Positions 23,944-31,923 of a stretch of DNA of 32,453 nucleotides are shown here, piece after piece. The DNA is taken from NCBI GenBank assembly GCA_018883075.1, contig VEQU01000019.1, positions 1 through 32,453 on the forward strand, given 5' to 3'. Below the pieces are notes generated by a model. That model searched no databases and was not told the origin of the DNA. It was given only the letters and a program-made list of their open reading frames with translations. The translations under genes and the position numbers were made by a program. Each line of letters starts with the position of its first letter. Positions within the stretch are counted from its first letter, which is position 1. Source of the DNA: Mycobacterium sp. GTDB taxonomy: Bacteria > Actinomycetota > Actinomycetes > Mycobacteriales > Mycobacteriaceae.

Positions 23944-24792
23944 GTGGCAGACACCGAGACCCCGCCGGTCACGACGTCCAAGGCGGGCCGCAACCTGCCC
24001 GCGGCGATCGTCGTGAGCCTGTTGCTCGGCGGCATGGTGATCGGCACCCTGGTTTTCGCCCCGCGCGGCTGGGTGGTCATCCTGTCGGTGGCGATGGCGA
24101 TCGCGACCCATGAGGTGGTCAAGCGGCTGCGGGAGGCGGGGTACGTCATTCCGCTCGTCCCACTGCTTGCCGGCGGTCAGGCGATGATCTGGCTCACCTG
24201 GCCGTTCGGGGCGGCCGGCGCGCTCGGGGCGTACGGCGCGACGGTGCTGGTCTGCCTGATCTGGCGGTTGCTCAGCCAGGGATTGCAGAGCCAGCCGGCC
24301 AACTATCTGCGCGACGTCGCGGTCACCATCTTCCTGGCCACCTGGATCCCGCTGTTCGCTTCCTTCGGCGCGCTTCTGGTCTATCCGGAGGACGGGTGGG
24401 CCCGCGTCTTCGCGTTCATGCTGACCGTGGCGTTCTCCGATATCGGGGGGTACGCGGCCGGTGTGTTGTTCGGCAAGCACCGCATGGTCCCGGCGATAAG
24501 CCCGAAGAAATCCTGGGAGGGCCTGGCCGGTTCACTGGTGTGCGGCGTGGGTGCGGCCGTGCTGGCGGTGGTCTTCCTGCTGCACCAGCCCTGGTGGGTC
24601 GGGGTGCCGCTGGGTGTGATGCTGGTCCTCACCGCTACCCTGGGCGACCTGGTCGAGTCGCAGTTCAAACGCGATCTGGGGATCAAGGATATGGGAACGT
24701 TGCTGCCCGGCCACGGCGGGCTGATGGACCGCATCGACGGCGCGCTGCCGTCCGCGGTGGCCACCTGGATCGTGTTGAGCCTGCTGGCCTGA
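23944..24792 (+). CDS. cdsA: Phosphatidate cytidylyltransferase (CDP-diacylglycerol synthase)
   Basis: CdsA converts phosphatidic acid and CTP to CDP-diacylglycerol, the precursor of phosphatidylinositol (and thus PIMs and lipoarabinomannan in mycobacteria), phosphatidylethanolamine and cardiolipin. The 282-residue protein starts with GTG and has about eight hydrophobic segments after a short N-terminal tail (first at about 19-38). The family signature is complete near the C-terminus: [13 protein letters not shown] then [12 protein letters not shown] (239-265), with the Asp and His residues that bind metal and substrate. It is in the pyrH-frr-cdsA run; rlmN starts 10 nt after the stop. Confidence 0.95.
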   Translation: MADTETPPVTTSKAGRNLPAAIVVSLLLGGMVIGTLVFAPRGWVVILSVAMAIATHEVVKRLREAGYVIPLVPLLAGGQAMIWLTWPFGAAGALGAYGATVLVCLIWRLLSQGLQSQPANYLRDVAVTIFLATWIPLFASFGALLVYPEDGWARVFAFMLTVAFSDIGGYAAGVLFGKHRMVPAISPKKSWEGLAGSLVCGVGAAVLAVVFLLHQPWWVGVPLGVMLVLTATLGDLVESQFKRDLGIKDMGTLLPGHGGLMDRIDGALPSAVATWIVLSLLA

Positions 24793-24796
24793 TACT
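24791..24796 (+). promoter_or_regulatory. Possible leaderless -10 for rlmN
   Basis: GATACT overlaps the cdsA stop and is followed by exactly 6 nt (GGGTCT) and the GTG start at 24803. It fits the looser ANNNT rule for mycobacterial -10 boxes. There is no Shine-Dalgarno, so rlmN may be translated leaderless from this site as well as within the longer operon mRNA. Confidence 0.4.
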
Positions 24797-24802
24797 GGGT
24801 CT

Positions 24803-25909
24803 GTGAAACAGGAGCTGGTTTTCGAGGCGCCGCGGCGGGGGCTGCCCCCGCGGCACTTCGCCGATCTCGACGCCGCCGGACGTGCCGCGGCGATCGCGGA
24901 GTTGGGCCTGCCCACTTTCCGTGCGAAACAGCTCGCGACGCAGTACTACGCCCGATTGGTCTCCGATCCGCGTCAGATGACCGACCTTCCCGTCGCAGTC
25001 CGCGACACCGTGGCCGACGCGCTCTTCCCCCCGTTGCTGACGGTCGTGCGGGAGGTGGAATGCGACGCCGGCGAGACGCGAAAGACGCTGTGGCGCAGCC
25101 ACCCTGGCAGTCCTGGGGGTGCAACCTTCGAGTCGGTGCTGATGCGCTATCCCGACCGCAGCACCGTCTGCATCTCATCGCAGGCCGGCTGCGGGATGGC
25201 CTGCCCGTTCTGTGCGACCGGTCAGGGCGGGCTCACCCGCAATCTGAGCACCGCGGAGATCGTGGAACAGGTCCGCGCGGCAGCGGCAACGCTGCGGGAG
25301 CGGTATGACGAACGGTTGTCCAACGTCGTCTTCATGGGCATGGGGGAGCCATTGGCGAACTACTCCCGGGTGGTCGCCGCCGTCTCGCGTATCACCGCCG
25401 CCCCGCCGGACGGGTTCGGCATCTCGGCCCGGTCGGTGACGGTGTCGACGGTCGGTCTGGCACCGGCCATCCGCAGATTGGCCGACGAACGCCTCGGCGT
25501 GACGCTGGCGGTGTCACTGCACGCTCCCGATGACGAACTGCGCGACACCCTGGTGCCGGTCAACAACCGCTGGAAGGTGCGCGAAGTCCTTGATGCGGCC
25601 CGCTACTACGCCGACGTCACCGGGCGGCGGGTGTCCATCGAGTACGCGCTGATTCGTGATGTCAACGATCAGGGATGGCGGGCCGATCTGCTCGGCAGGC
25701 TCCTGCACCGGGCACTGGGACCGCTGGCGCACGTCAATCTCATCCCGCTGAACCCGACTCCCGGAAGCCGATGGGACGCCAGTCCCAAACCGGTGGAGCG
25801 GGAATTCGTCCGGCGGGTACGCGCCCAGGGGGTGACGTGCACGGTGCGTGACACGCGTGGTCGGGAGATCGCCGCCGCCTGCGGGCAACTCGCCGCCGAC
25901 GGCGGCTGA
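24803..25909 (+). CDS. rlmN: Dual-specificity RNA methyltransferase RlmN
   Basis: RlmN is a radical-SAM enzyme that methylates C2 of adenosine 2503 in 23S rRNA and of A37 in some tRNAs. The 368-residue protein has an N-terminal helical domain (to about residue 90) and the radical-SAM barrel. The iron-sulfur motif CxxxCxxC is Cys130, Cys134 and Cys137 ([12 protein letters not shown]). The two mechanistic cysteines match Cys123 (seven residues before the cluster, as in E. coli) and Cys360 (AAACGQL near the end). Other marks are [22 protein letters not shown] and LIPLNPTPG. The start is GTG. The gene converges on the DUF2631 gene 29 bp away. Confidence 0.96.
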   Translation: MKQELVFEAPRRGLPPRHFADLDAAGRAAAIAELGLPTFRAKQLATQYYARLVSDPRQMTDLPVAVRDTVADALFPPLLTVVREVECDAGETRKTLWRSHPGSPGGATFESVLMRYPDRSTVCISSQAGCGMACPFCATGQGGLTRNLSTAEIVEQVRAAAATLRERYDERLSNVVFMGMGEPLANYSRVVAAVSRITAAPPDGFGISARSVTVSTVGLAPAIRRLADERLGVTLAVSLHAPDDELRDTLVPVNNRWKVREVLDAARYYADVTGRRVSIEYALIRDVNDQGWRADLLGRLLHRALGPLAHVNLIPLNPTPGSRWDASPKPVEREFVRRVRAQGVTCTVRDTRGREIAAACGQLAADGG

Positions 25910-25938
25910 CGCCTCGGTGCATGTAGCCGGCTGAGGGG

Positions 25939-26193
25939 TCAGCGCATATGGCCGCGACGGCGCAGCCACCAGTCGCGAATGATCGCCCCGGCGGTCAACG
26001 CGGCGAAGGTGACCAGGAACCAGTTCTCGACGTGGCCGATGTGGTTGCCCTTCAGCATGCCCAGCAGGAACACGGTGATGAAGATGCCCAACGCGTACCA
26101 GGTGCGATGGGTGATCTTGCTCCAGCCCCACTGCGCCGACGGCACGTCGGCCGGGTCGACCTCGTTGGAGCGCTGCACCTCTGTGCTGGCCAT
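25939..26193 (-). CDS. DUF2631 family two-helix membrane protein (Rv2876-like)
   Basis: This small conserved mycobacterial membrane protein of 84 residues has unknown function. The soluble N-terminus contains VDPADVPSAQWGWS, which I associate with the DUF2631 family. Two membrane helices follow (about residues 32-49 and 58-73) with the polar stretch KGNHIGHVEN between them, and the C-terminus is basic (RDWWLRRRGHMR). The ATG at 26193 is preferred over an upstream GTG (26208) because a strong Shine-Dalgarno (GGTGAGGAGAG) lies 6 nt before it. It is downstream of the photolyase on the same strand but has its own promoter candidate. An equivalent gene lies between the rlmN region and mpt70 in M. 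tuberculosis. Confidence 0.85.
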   Translation of the reverse strand: MASTEVQRSNEVDPADVPSAQWGWSKITHRTWYALGIFITVFLLGMLKGNHIGHVENWFLVTFAALTAGAIIRDWWLRRRGHMR

Positions 26194-26244
26194 CCCGGCT
26201 CTCCTCACCTCACGTGATTCGACGCGACGTCACGCGCCCTGCTG

Positions 26245-26255
26245 ACGCTATTTTG
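26245..26255 (-). promoter_or_regulatory. Candidate promoter of the DUF2631 gene
   Basis: On the minus strand CAAAAT (26250-26255) runs into TAGCGT (26245-26250); either could be a -10. The predicted leader is about 45-50 nt and ends with the strong GAGGAGAG ribosome-binding site. No firm -35 was seen. Confidence 0.4.
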
Positions 26256-26266
26256 GCACACCGGCC

Positions 26267-27622
26267 TCAGCCCAGCAGGCCGTACCGGCGTAGCGCCTCG
26301 GCACGTTCGGCGGCGTGGTCGACGATGGGCTCCGGGTAACCCTCCGGCCGGCCTGCTTTGAGCCGGTGGACCGCCGCCCCCGGGATCCCGGCGAGTTCCG
26401 GCACCCAGCGCCGCACGTAGTCGCCGGCCGGGTCGAATTTCTCTCCCTGGGCGGTCGGGTTGAACACCCGGAAGTACGGCGAGGCGTCGGTCCCGGTGCC
26501 GGCCGACCATTGCCAGCCGTGCTGATTGCTCGCCATGTCCGCGTCGACGAGCTGGTCGAGGAACCAGCGCGCCCCCCACTGCCATGGCAGGTGCAGATCC
26601 TTGACCAGGAACGAGGCGACGATCATCCGCACCCGGTTGTGCATGAATCCGCTCTCGCGCAACTGGCGCATCCCGGCGTCGACGATCGGATATCCGGTGC
26701 GGCCCTGCTTCCACGCCTCGAACCTGGCTTCGCCCGTGGCGTCGGTGTCGACCTCGATGGCGTCGAAGTTGGGGTTCCAGTTCTCCCACGCGCTGCGCGG
26801 CCACTCGTGCAACACCGAGGCGTAGAAATCCCGGAAAGCCAGCTCGCGAAGGTACGCGGCGCGCCCGGTGTCATCCGAGTCGAGGTCGGCGGCCAGGGTG
26901 CGCGGATGGATGGTGCCGAATTTCAGGTGCGCCGAGAGCCGGCTGGTACCAGGTTTGTCCGGCCGGTCGCGGTCCCCGGCGTAGGCACCCATGCCCCCCG
27001 CGAGGAACTCCGCCCAGCGCTGCAGCGCCGCGGTCTCCCCGGCCGGGAGGTCCAGTGCGACGGCGGGATCCGGTGCGGCCACCGCCGCGGGCAGTCCCTT
27101 GACGGCGGCCGGGTCGATCCAGGTGACGGTCGCGGGATCGGACTTCGCGGGCGCGCGCCAGCCCACTTCGCGCCAGCGCCGAAAGAACGGCGTGAAGACC
27201 TTGTACGGCGTCCCGTCGTCCTTGTTGACCCGGCCCGGCGACACCAGGTAGGGCGACCCGGTGGCCACCAATGCCGCGCCGTGCGACTCCAGCGCGGCGG
27301 CGACGGCGCGGTCGCGGCGAACACCGAACGGGGTGAAGTCGGCTGAGATGTGCACCTCGGCGGCGCCGATAGCCGTGGCGGTTCGGGGGATCACCTGCTC
27401 GGGCCGGCCGCGGGTGATCAGAAGGCGGCCGCCCAGAGCCGTCTGCAGTTCGAGCAGCGAGTCACCGAGGAACTGCAACCGCCGCGGCCCCGCGGAGGCC
27501 TCCAGTCGCGGATCGAGGACGAAGCAGGCCAGGACCTCGCCACCGCCGGCAGCGGCCTCGAGCATCGTGGGAAGATCGTGAACCCGTAGATCGCGGCGGT
27601 ACCACAGCAGGGTGGGGGGCAT
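26267..27622 (-). CDS. Deoxyribodipyrimidine photolyase (cryptochrome/photolyase family)
   Basis: This FAD enzyme uses blue light to split UV-induced cyclobutane pyrimidine dimers. From the ATG at 27622 it is 451 residues beginning MPPTLLWYRRDLRVHD, the class I photolyase start; an ATG at 27631 would add three residues. An N-terminal antenna-binding alpha/beta domain (to about 130) precedes the FAD domain, with TSRLSAHLKFG (226-236), ELAFRDFY (260-267), YPIVDAGMRQL (311-321), HNRVRM (328-333), NQHGWQWSAGTG (366-377) and NPTAQGEKFD (388-397). The Asn in NPTAQGEKFD is the one photolyases use to tune FAD. M. tuberculosis lacks a photolyase here. It fits a pigmented or environmental species exposed to light; the antenna type cannot be told. 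Confidence 0.94.
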   Translation of the reverse strand: MPPTLLWYRRDLRVHDLPTMLEAAAGGGEVLACFVLDPRLEASAGPRRLQFLGDSLLELQTALGGRLLITRGRPEQVIPRTATAIGAAEVHISADFTPFGVRRDRAVAAALESHGAALVATGSPYLVSPGRVNKDDGTPYKVFTPFFRRWREVGWRAPAKSDPATVTWIDPAAVKGLPAAVAAPDPAVALDLPAGETAALQRWAEFLAGGMGAYAGDRDRPDKPGTSRLSAHLKFGTIHPRTLAADLDSDDTGRAAYLRELAFRDFYASVLHEWPRSAWENWNPNFDAIEVDTDATGEARFEAWKQGRTGYPIVDAGMRQLRESGFMHNRVRMIVASFLVKDLHLPWQWGARWFLDQLVDADMASNQHGWQWSAGTGTDASPYFRVFNPTAQGEKFDPAGDYVRRWVPELAGIPGAAVHRLKAGRPEGYPEPIVDHAAERAEALRRYGLLG

Positions 27623-27676
27623 GGCGACCATGCTGCCCTAGCCCGCCGGGTCCGGCGGCATGAAAGCACCGGGGGC

Positions 27677-27721
27677 GCCGGCCGCGGCGGCGTGAAGGAG
27701 AAGCACGCCGCCGCGGCCGGC
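27677..27721 (-). terminator. Perfect 18-bp GC-rich hairpin between the first fasciclin gene and the photolyase
   Basis: Positions 27677-27694 and 27704-27721 are perfect inverted complements (all 18 pairs match) around the 9-nt loop AAGGAGAAG. The hairpin lies 45 nt past the stop of the minus-strand fasciclin gene and 55 nt before the photolyase start. There is no T-run, as in many mycobacterial I-shaped terminators. It probably isolates the photolyase gene from the strong fasciclin transcript. Confidence 0.75.
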
Positions 27722-27765
27722 CTGGTTCGGTGCGGGCACCCGCGCGATCAGCCGGGGTCGTCCGG

Positions 27766-28356
27766 CTAGCCGGCAGGCGGCAGCAGCACCGAATCGATCA
27801 GGTAGACCGTCGCGTTGGTCGTGGCGATACCGCCGCAGACCACGTTTGCGTCGTTGACCGTGAGGGTGTCACCGGCCCCGCTGACGGTCACCGTGGCGCC
27901 GTTGACGGTCGTGTGGGTGCCGACCACCTGGTCCGGGGCGGCCTGGCCGGGCACCACGTGGTAGGTCAGGATCGACGTCAGCAGGCCGGCGTCGGTCTTG
28001 AGCGTGTCGATGGTCGCCGGATCGAGTTTGGCGAAGGCGTCATCGGTGGGTGCGAAGACGGTGAACTGCCCGCCGTCGAGGGTCGCAACCAGATTGACCG
28101 CCGGATTCAGCGCGCCGGAAACCGCGGCGGTCAGCGTGTTGAGCACCGGGCTGTCGGCGGCGGCGACGGTCAGCGGCGAGTGCGCCATACCGGCCACCGA
28201 CCCGGGTCCTACCGGTACCTGCTGCGCGTAGGCGGCGCAACCGGGGCCCACCAGATGCGTACCGGCGACGGCAACGGGAGCCATGGCCAGTGACAGCCCC
28301 AAGGCGGCGGCCGCACCGGTGGCCGCGATCGTACGGGTGCTGAATGTGGTCGACAT
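27766..28356 (-). CDS. Secreted fasciclin-domain protein (MPT70-like)
   Basis: This exported protein of 196 residues has one fasciclin (FAS1) domain and is close to M. tuberculosis MPT70. The ATG at 28356 gives a signal peptide (hydrophobic about 9-30, cleavage near AVAGT) and has an AGAAGGGA ribosome-binding site; the longer open frame upstream crosses the promoter. FAS1 marks are [14 protein letters not shown] (98-111), TYHVV (131-135) and [11 protein letters not shown] at the end. Cys40 and Cys174 match the disulfide-forming pair of MPT70. There is no lipobox Cys, unlike its neighbour. A CCATCC-N16-CGAATC promoter lies just upstream. FAS1 domains mediate adhesion, but the precise role of MPT70 is unknown. 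Confidence 0.93.
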   Translation of the reverse strand: MSTTFSTRTIAATGAAAALGLSLAMAPVAVAGTHLVGPGCAAYAQQVPVGPGSVAGMAHSPLTVAAADSPVLNTLTAAVSGALNPAVNLVATLDGGQFTVFAPTDDAFAKLDPATIDTLKTDAGLLTSILTYHVVPGQAAPDQVVGTHTTVNGATVTVSGAGDTLTVNDANVVCGGIATTNATVYLIDSVLLPPAG

Positions 28357-28399
28357 CAATCGTCCCTTCTCGTCGCGCGCGATCGGCGCGTTCATCATG

Positions 28400-28427
28400 G
28401 ATTCGGCGCGGCCCCGCCACCGGATGG
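28400..28427 (-). promoter_or_regulatory. SigK-type promoter of the MPT70-like gene
   Basis: On the minus strand CCATCC (28422-28427) and CGAATC (28400-28405) are separated by 16 nt. This matches the promoter I recall for the extracytoplasmic sigma factor SigK, which drives mpt70 and mpt83 in M. tuberculosis. The predicted leader is about 37 nt. Confidence 0.7.
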
Positions 28428-28482
28428 GTGGGATCGGGTGATGTGCGTCACGGGCGTGCCGAAGTGTCACGCTAAAATGCAA

Positions 28483-28536
28483 CGAGCAGGCGCGGAATCA
28501 ACTGCACTGCAGCACAGTCGATTCCACGCCTGCTCG
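28483..28536 (-). terminator. Intrinsic terminator after the MPT83-like gene
   Basis: CGAGCAGGCG (28483-28492) pairs with CGCCTGCTCG (28527-28536); past one mismatch GGAATC (28494-28499) pairs with GATTCC (28520-28525), 16 of 17 pairs in all. ACTG and CAGT can extend the stem in the loop. On the minus strand the hairpin is followed by TTGCATTTTAG, a U-rich tail. It lies between the stop of the lipoprotein gene and the promoter of the next fasciclin gene. Confidence 0.8.
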
Positions 28537-28555
28537 AGGCATGGTGAGGGTGGAA

Positions 28556-29281
28556 CTACGGCGTCGGAGTGGCCGGGGTCATCGGCATCTCGGACGTCAT
28601 CGGCATCTCGGATGTCGCACCCGTGGGCTGCGCCGGCGCGGCCGGCGGCATCAGCACGGTGTCGATCAGGTACAGCGTGGCGTTGGCGGTCTTGATGCCA
28701 CCGCACACCACACCGGCGTCGTTGACCTTGAGCGTGTCACCGGAACCGGTGACGTTCAGCGGCGCTCCCTGAACGGTCATGTGCTCGCCGACCACCGCGG
28801 CCGGGTCGGCCTGGCCGGCCACCACGTGGTAGGTCAGGATCGAGGTCAGCAGATCCGAGTCGGTCTTCAGTGTCTCGATCGTGGCCGGGTCGATCTTGGC
28901 GAATGCGTCGTCGGTCGGCGCGAACACGGTGAACTCACCGTTGTTCAGCGTCTCCACGAGGTTCACGTTCGGGTTCAGCTTGCCCGACAGCGCGCCGGCC
29001 AGGGTGGTCAGCACCGGGCTGTTGCCTGCGGCGACCGCAACCGGATCCTTGGCGAGGCCCTCGACCGATCCCGGACCGGTGGGATTCTTCGCGGCGTAGT
29101 CCGCGCAGCCGGCGCCGACCGGACCACTGGCCGCGGCGGCCGGAGCCGAGGTGGTGGCCGGAGAGGTCATCTCCGTCGTCTTCTCCGTCGCCTCCTTGGT
29201 GGCGGACGAACATGCCGAGAGGGTCAGCGCGGTGGCCGCGGCGACACCGACGGCGGTGACGATCGAGCGATTCAGCTGCAT
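28556..29281 (-). CDS. Fasciclin-domain lipoprotein (MPT83-like)
   Basis: This 241-residue lipoprotein has one FAS1 domain, like M. tuberculosis MPT83. The start at 29281 is fixed by an excellent Shine-Dalgarno (AAAGGAG). The signal peptide ends in the lipobox LSAC, so Cys24 would be lipidated and the protein held at the outer face of the membrane. A Thr/Ala/Pro-rich linker (about 25-55) leads into the FAS1 domain, with [19 protein letters not shown] and [11 protein letters not shown]; Cys59 and a Cys in VVCGG match the MPT70 pair. Beyond the usual end is a tail with a duplicated SEMPMT hexapeptide and Pro/Thr residues, Met-rich and not seen in the neighbour. A SigK-type promoter lies upstream. 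Confidence 0.93.
   Translation of the reverse strand: MQLNRSIVTAVGVAAATALTLSACSSATKEATEKTTEMTSPATTSAPAAAASGPVGAGCADYAAKNPTGPGSVEGLAKDPVAVAAGNSPVLTTLAGALSGKLNPNVNLVETLNNGEFTVFAPTDDAFAKIDPATIETLKTDSDLLTSILTYHVVAGQADPAAVVGEHMTVQGAPLNVTGSGDTLKVNDAGVVCGGIKTANATLYLIDTVLMPPAAPAQPTGATSEMPMTSEMPMTPATPTP
28578..28613 (-). repeat. 18-bp direct repeat encoding the tandem SEMPMT hexapeptides
   Basis: Two 18-bp units (28578-28595 and 28596-28613) differ only at the final base. They encode the doubled Met/Glu-rich hexapeptide in the C-terminal tail of the MPT83-like lipoprotein. Confidence 0.9.
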
Positions 29282-29335
29282 GTGATCTCCTTTGTGATGC
29301 ATCCAGAGCGAGGAAGCCTTGTTGGCCACGTCGAC

Positions 29336-29363
29336 GATTCGGCGCCGCCGCCCCCACGGATGG
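29336..29363 (-). promoter_or_regulatory. SigK-type promoter of the MPT83-like gene
   Basis: On the minus strand CCATCC (29358-29363), 16 nt, then CGAATC (29336-29341): identical boxes and spacing to the promoter of the other fasciclin gene. The predicted leader is about 48 nt. Confidence 0.7.
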
Positions 29364-29466
29364 GCAGATGTGACTGCGCTCACAGCATAGTCCCGGGTAT
29401 GTCCGCGGGCACGAGCGGCCCGGTGGGCCGGCGGTCCAGGGGCACGTCTGGGGGGACTTCTATGGG

Positions 29467-29472
29467 CACAAT
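29467..29472 (+). promoter_or_regulatory. Putative leaderless -10 of dxr
   Basis: CACAAT is followed by exactly 6 nt (GGGCCG) and the GTG start at 29479. The same hexamer serves as the predicted rplS -10. No Shine-Dalgarno is present. Confidence 0.5.
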
Positions 29473-29478
29473 GGGCCG

Positions 29479-30639
29479 GTGAGTCCAGCAGACCGCGTGC
29501 GCGTCCTGGTGCTGGGCAGCACCGGCTCCATCGGCACCCAGGCACTTGAGGTCATCGCCGCCAACCCAGACCGCTTCGAGGTGGTCGGGCTGGCCGCGGG
29601 CGGCGCCAATCCGGGACTGCTGGCCCGCCAGCGTTCCGAGACCGGCGTCTCGGCCGTCGCCGTCGCCGATCCGGCCGCCGCCGCCGCGGTGGGCGATGTC
29701 AGCTACGCCGGCCCCGACGCGGTGACCCGGCTGGTCAACGACACCGAGGCCGATGTCGTTCTCAACGCCCTGGTGGGGGCGCTGGGCCTGGAACCCACCC
29801 TGGCCGCGCTGCACAGCGGCGCGCGGCTGGCGCTGGCCAATAAGGAATCACTGGTCGCCGGCGGCCCACTGGTCCTCAGGGCGGCAAAACCGGGACAGAT
29901 CGTCCCGGTCGACTCCGAGCACTCCGCGCTGGCCCAGTGCCTGCGGGCGGGCCGGGCCGAGGAGGTGGCGCGCCTGGTGCTCACCGCTTCGGGCGGCCCG
30001 TTCCGCGGATTCGGTGCCGCCGACCTCGTGACGGTGACCCCCGAACAGGCGGGCGCCCATCCCACCTGGGATATGGGGCCGATGAACACCCTGAACTCGG
30101 CATCACTGGTCAACAAGGGTCTCGAACTGATCGAGACCCACCTGCTGTTCGGGGTGCCCTACGACCGCATCGACGTCGTCGTCCATCCCCAGTCCATCGT
30201 GCATTCGATGGTGACCTTCCACGACGGGTCCACCATCGCCCAGGCCAGCCCGCCCGATATGAAACTGCCCATCGCGCTGGCGCTGGGCTGGCCGGACCGG
30301 GTCCCGGACTCGGCCGCCTCCTGCGACTTCTCCACCGCCTCCACCTGGGATTTCGAGCCGCTGGACGCCGCGGTGTTCCCCGCCGTGGAGCTGGCCCGTT
30401 CGGCCGGGGAGGCCGGTGGCTGCCTGCCGGCGGTCTACAACGCCGCCAATGAGGAGGCGGCGGCGGCGTTCCTGGCCGGCCGCATCGGTTTCCCCTCGAT
30501 TGTGCAAACAATCGCTGACGTCTGCGCCGCCGCCGACCAGTGGCGGGCGCAACCGGCTACCGTGGGAGACGTACTGGAAGCCCAGACCTGGGCCCGGCAA
30601 CGTGCCCGCGACACCCTCGCTGTGGGGCGTTTGCCATGA
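29479..30639 (+). CDS. dxr: 1-deoxy-D-xylulose 5-phosphate reductoisomerase
   Basis: Dxr rearranges and reduces DXP to MEP, the committed step of the non-mevalonate isoprenoid route and the target of fosmidomycin. The 386-residue protein has the NADPH-binding GSTGSIG (13-19), the NKESLVAGG segment (121-129), the metal-site DSEHSALAQ (Asp145, Glu147) and the substrate loop ASGGPFRG (170-177); a Pro-Thr-Trp segment and [10 protein letters not shown] follow. The start is GTG with a leaderless promoter. Its stop overlaps a nine-codon reading frame that runs into rip1. ispG of the same pathway is two genes downstream, as in M. tuberculosis. Confidence 0.97.
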   Translation: MSPADRVRVLVLGSTGSIGTQALEVIAANPDRFEVVGLAAGGANPGLLARQRSETGVSAVAVADPAAAAAVGDVSYAGPDAVTRLVNDTEADVVLNALVGALGLEPTLAALHSGARLALANKESLVAGGPLVLRAAKPGQIVPVDSEHSALAQCLRAGRAEEVARLVLTASGGPFRGFGAADLVTVTPEQAGAHPTWDMGPMNTLNSASLVNKGLELIETHLLFGVPYDRIDVVVHPQSIVHSMVTFHDGSTIAQASPPDMKLPIALALGWPDRVPDSAASCDFSTASTWDFEPLDAAVFPAVELARSAGEAGGCLPAVYNAANEEAAAAFLAGRIGFPSIVQTIADVCAAADQWRAQPATVGDVLEAQTWARQRARDTLAVGRLP

Positions 30640-30665
30640 ATCAGGAGGTGGTGGCACGCCCATGA
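30636..30665 (+). other. Nine-codon reading frame linking dxr and rip1
   Basis: ATG at 30636 overlaps the dxr TGA (ATGA), runs for nine codons (MNQEVVARP) and stops with TGA at 30663-30665, which overlaps the two candidate rip1 starts (ATGATG, 30662-30667). The AGGAGGTG ribosome-binding site of rip1 (30643-30650) lies inside it. It may couple translation of rip1 to dxr; whether the peptide is made is unknown. Confidence 0.45.
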
Positions 30666-31903
30666 TGTTCGCCGTCGGCATCGTGCTGTTCGCCCTCGCC
30701 ATCCTGGTCTCGGTGGCGTTGCACGAGTGCGGTCACATGTGGGTCGCCCGGGCCACCGGCATGAAGGTGCGCCGCTACTTCGTCGGCTTCGGGCCCACCC
30801 TGTGGTCCACGCTGCGGCCCAACAAGCTCGGCACCACCGAGTACGGCATCAAGGCCATCCCGCTCGGCGGGTTCTGCGACATCGCCGGCATGACCTCGGC
30901 CGAGGAGCTGCGGCCCGAGGACGAACCGCACGCGATGTACCGCAAAGCGCCGTGGAAGCGCATCGCGGTGCTCTTCGCCGGCCCGGCGATGAACTTCCTC
31001 ATCGGACTGGTGCTCATCTACTCCATCGCCGTGGTGTGGGGCCTGCCGCAGCTGCGTCCCCCGACCACCGCAGTCGTGGGCCAGACCTCCTGCGTCCAGC
31101 CCGAGGTCATCAAGGGCGAGCTGGGCACCTGCGCGGGCAGCGGACCGGCCGCCGCGGCCGGGATCAAGGCCGGCGACGTCGTGGTCAAGGTCGGCGGCAC
31201 CGATGTGAAGACCTTCGAGGAGATGGTCGCCGCGGTGCAGAAGTCCAGCGGGCCCACCCCCTTCGTGATCGAACGCACACAGGGCGGGCAGACCACCACC
31301 GTCGACACGGTCGTCGACGTCACCTCGACCCAGCGCTGGGTGCGCGGGGCCGACGGCAGCGACGCGACCGGACCGTCCACCGTCGGCGCCATCGGCATCA
31401 AGGCCGCCGAGATCGGCCCCACCCACTACAACCCGATCACCGCCGTGCCGGCCACGTTCGTCTTCACCGGGGAATTGGGCGTCGAACTCGCCAAGTCGCT
31501 GGCGGCCATCCCGACCAAGGTCGGTGCGCTTGTGCACGCGATCGGCGGCGGTGAACGTGACCCGGAGACCCCGATCAGCGTGGTCGGCGCGAGCATCATC
31601 GGCGGAGACACCGTCGATCAGGGACTCTGGGTCGCGTTCTGGTTCTTCCTGGCCCAGCTGAACTTCGTGCTCGGCGCGATCAACCTCGTTCCGCTGCTGC
31701 CGTTCGACGGCGGCCACATCGCCGTGGCAGTCTACGAGAAGATCCGCAACATGATCCGCTCCGCGCGCGGGCTGGTGCCGGCCGGGCCGGTGAACTACAA
31801 CAGGCTCATGCCCGCCACATACGTGATCCTGATCGTCGTCGTCAGTTATATGGCTCTCACCGTCACCGCTGATCTGGTGAACCCGATCAGGCTGTTCCAG
31901 TAG
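30662..31903 (+). CDS. rip1: Site-2 intramembrane metalloprotease Rip1 (RseP-like)
   Basis: Rip1 cuts membrane-bound anti-sigma factors; in M. tuberculosis these include those of SigK, SigL and SigM. From the ATG at 30662 (or 30665) it has 413 residues. The first membrane helix carries the zinc motif HECGH (His21, Glu22, His25), followed by a [11 protein letters not shown] strand, a second helix (about 105-125) and a PDZ domain ([20 protein letters not shown] at about 160-179). The second active-site element [12 protein letters not shown] lies in a later helix (about 341-352), and a last helix ends the protein. The ribosome-binding site AGGAGGTG is 11 nt upstream. The SigK link is notable because two SigK-type promoters are about 1.3-2.3 kb away. 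Confidence 0.95.
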   Translation: MMFAVGIVLFALAILVSVALHECGHMWVARATGMKVRRYFVGFGPTLWSTLRPNKLGTTEYGIKAIPLGGFCDIAGMTSAEELRPEDEPHAMYRKAPWKRIAVLFAGPAMNFLIGLVLIYSIAVVWGLPQLRPPTTAVVGQTSCVQPEVIKGELGTCAGSGPAAAAGIKAGDVVVKVGGTDVKTFEEMVAAVQKSSGPTPFVIERTQGGQTTTVDTVVDVTSTQRWVRGADGSDATGPSTVGAIGIKAAEIGPTHYNPITAVPATFVFTGELGVELAKSLAAIPTKVGALVHAIGGGERDPETPISVVGASIIGGDTVDQGLWVAFWFFLAQLNFVLGAINLVPLLPFDGGHIAVAVYEKIRNMIRSARGLVPAGPVNYNRLMPATYVILIVVVSYMALTVTADLVNPIRLFQ

Positions 31904-31923
31904 ACACTCGAGGAGATCTGCGA

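Noticed and set aside
22972..24480. 502-codon open frame on the minus strand opposite pyrH, frr and cdsA
   Set aside because: It spans three well-identified genes and their gaps, and has His/Asp/Arg-rich antisense composition and no recognisable domain.
27730..28293. Plus-strand open frame opposite the MPT70-like gene
   Set aside because: Antisense to a protein with clear FAS1 motifs and signal peptide; no ribosome-binding site or domain.
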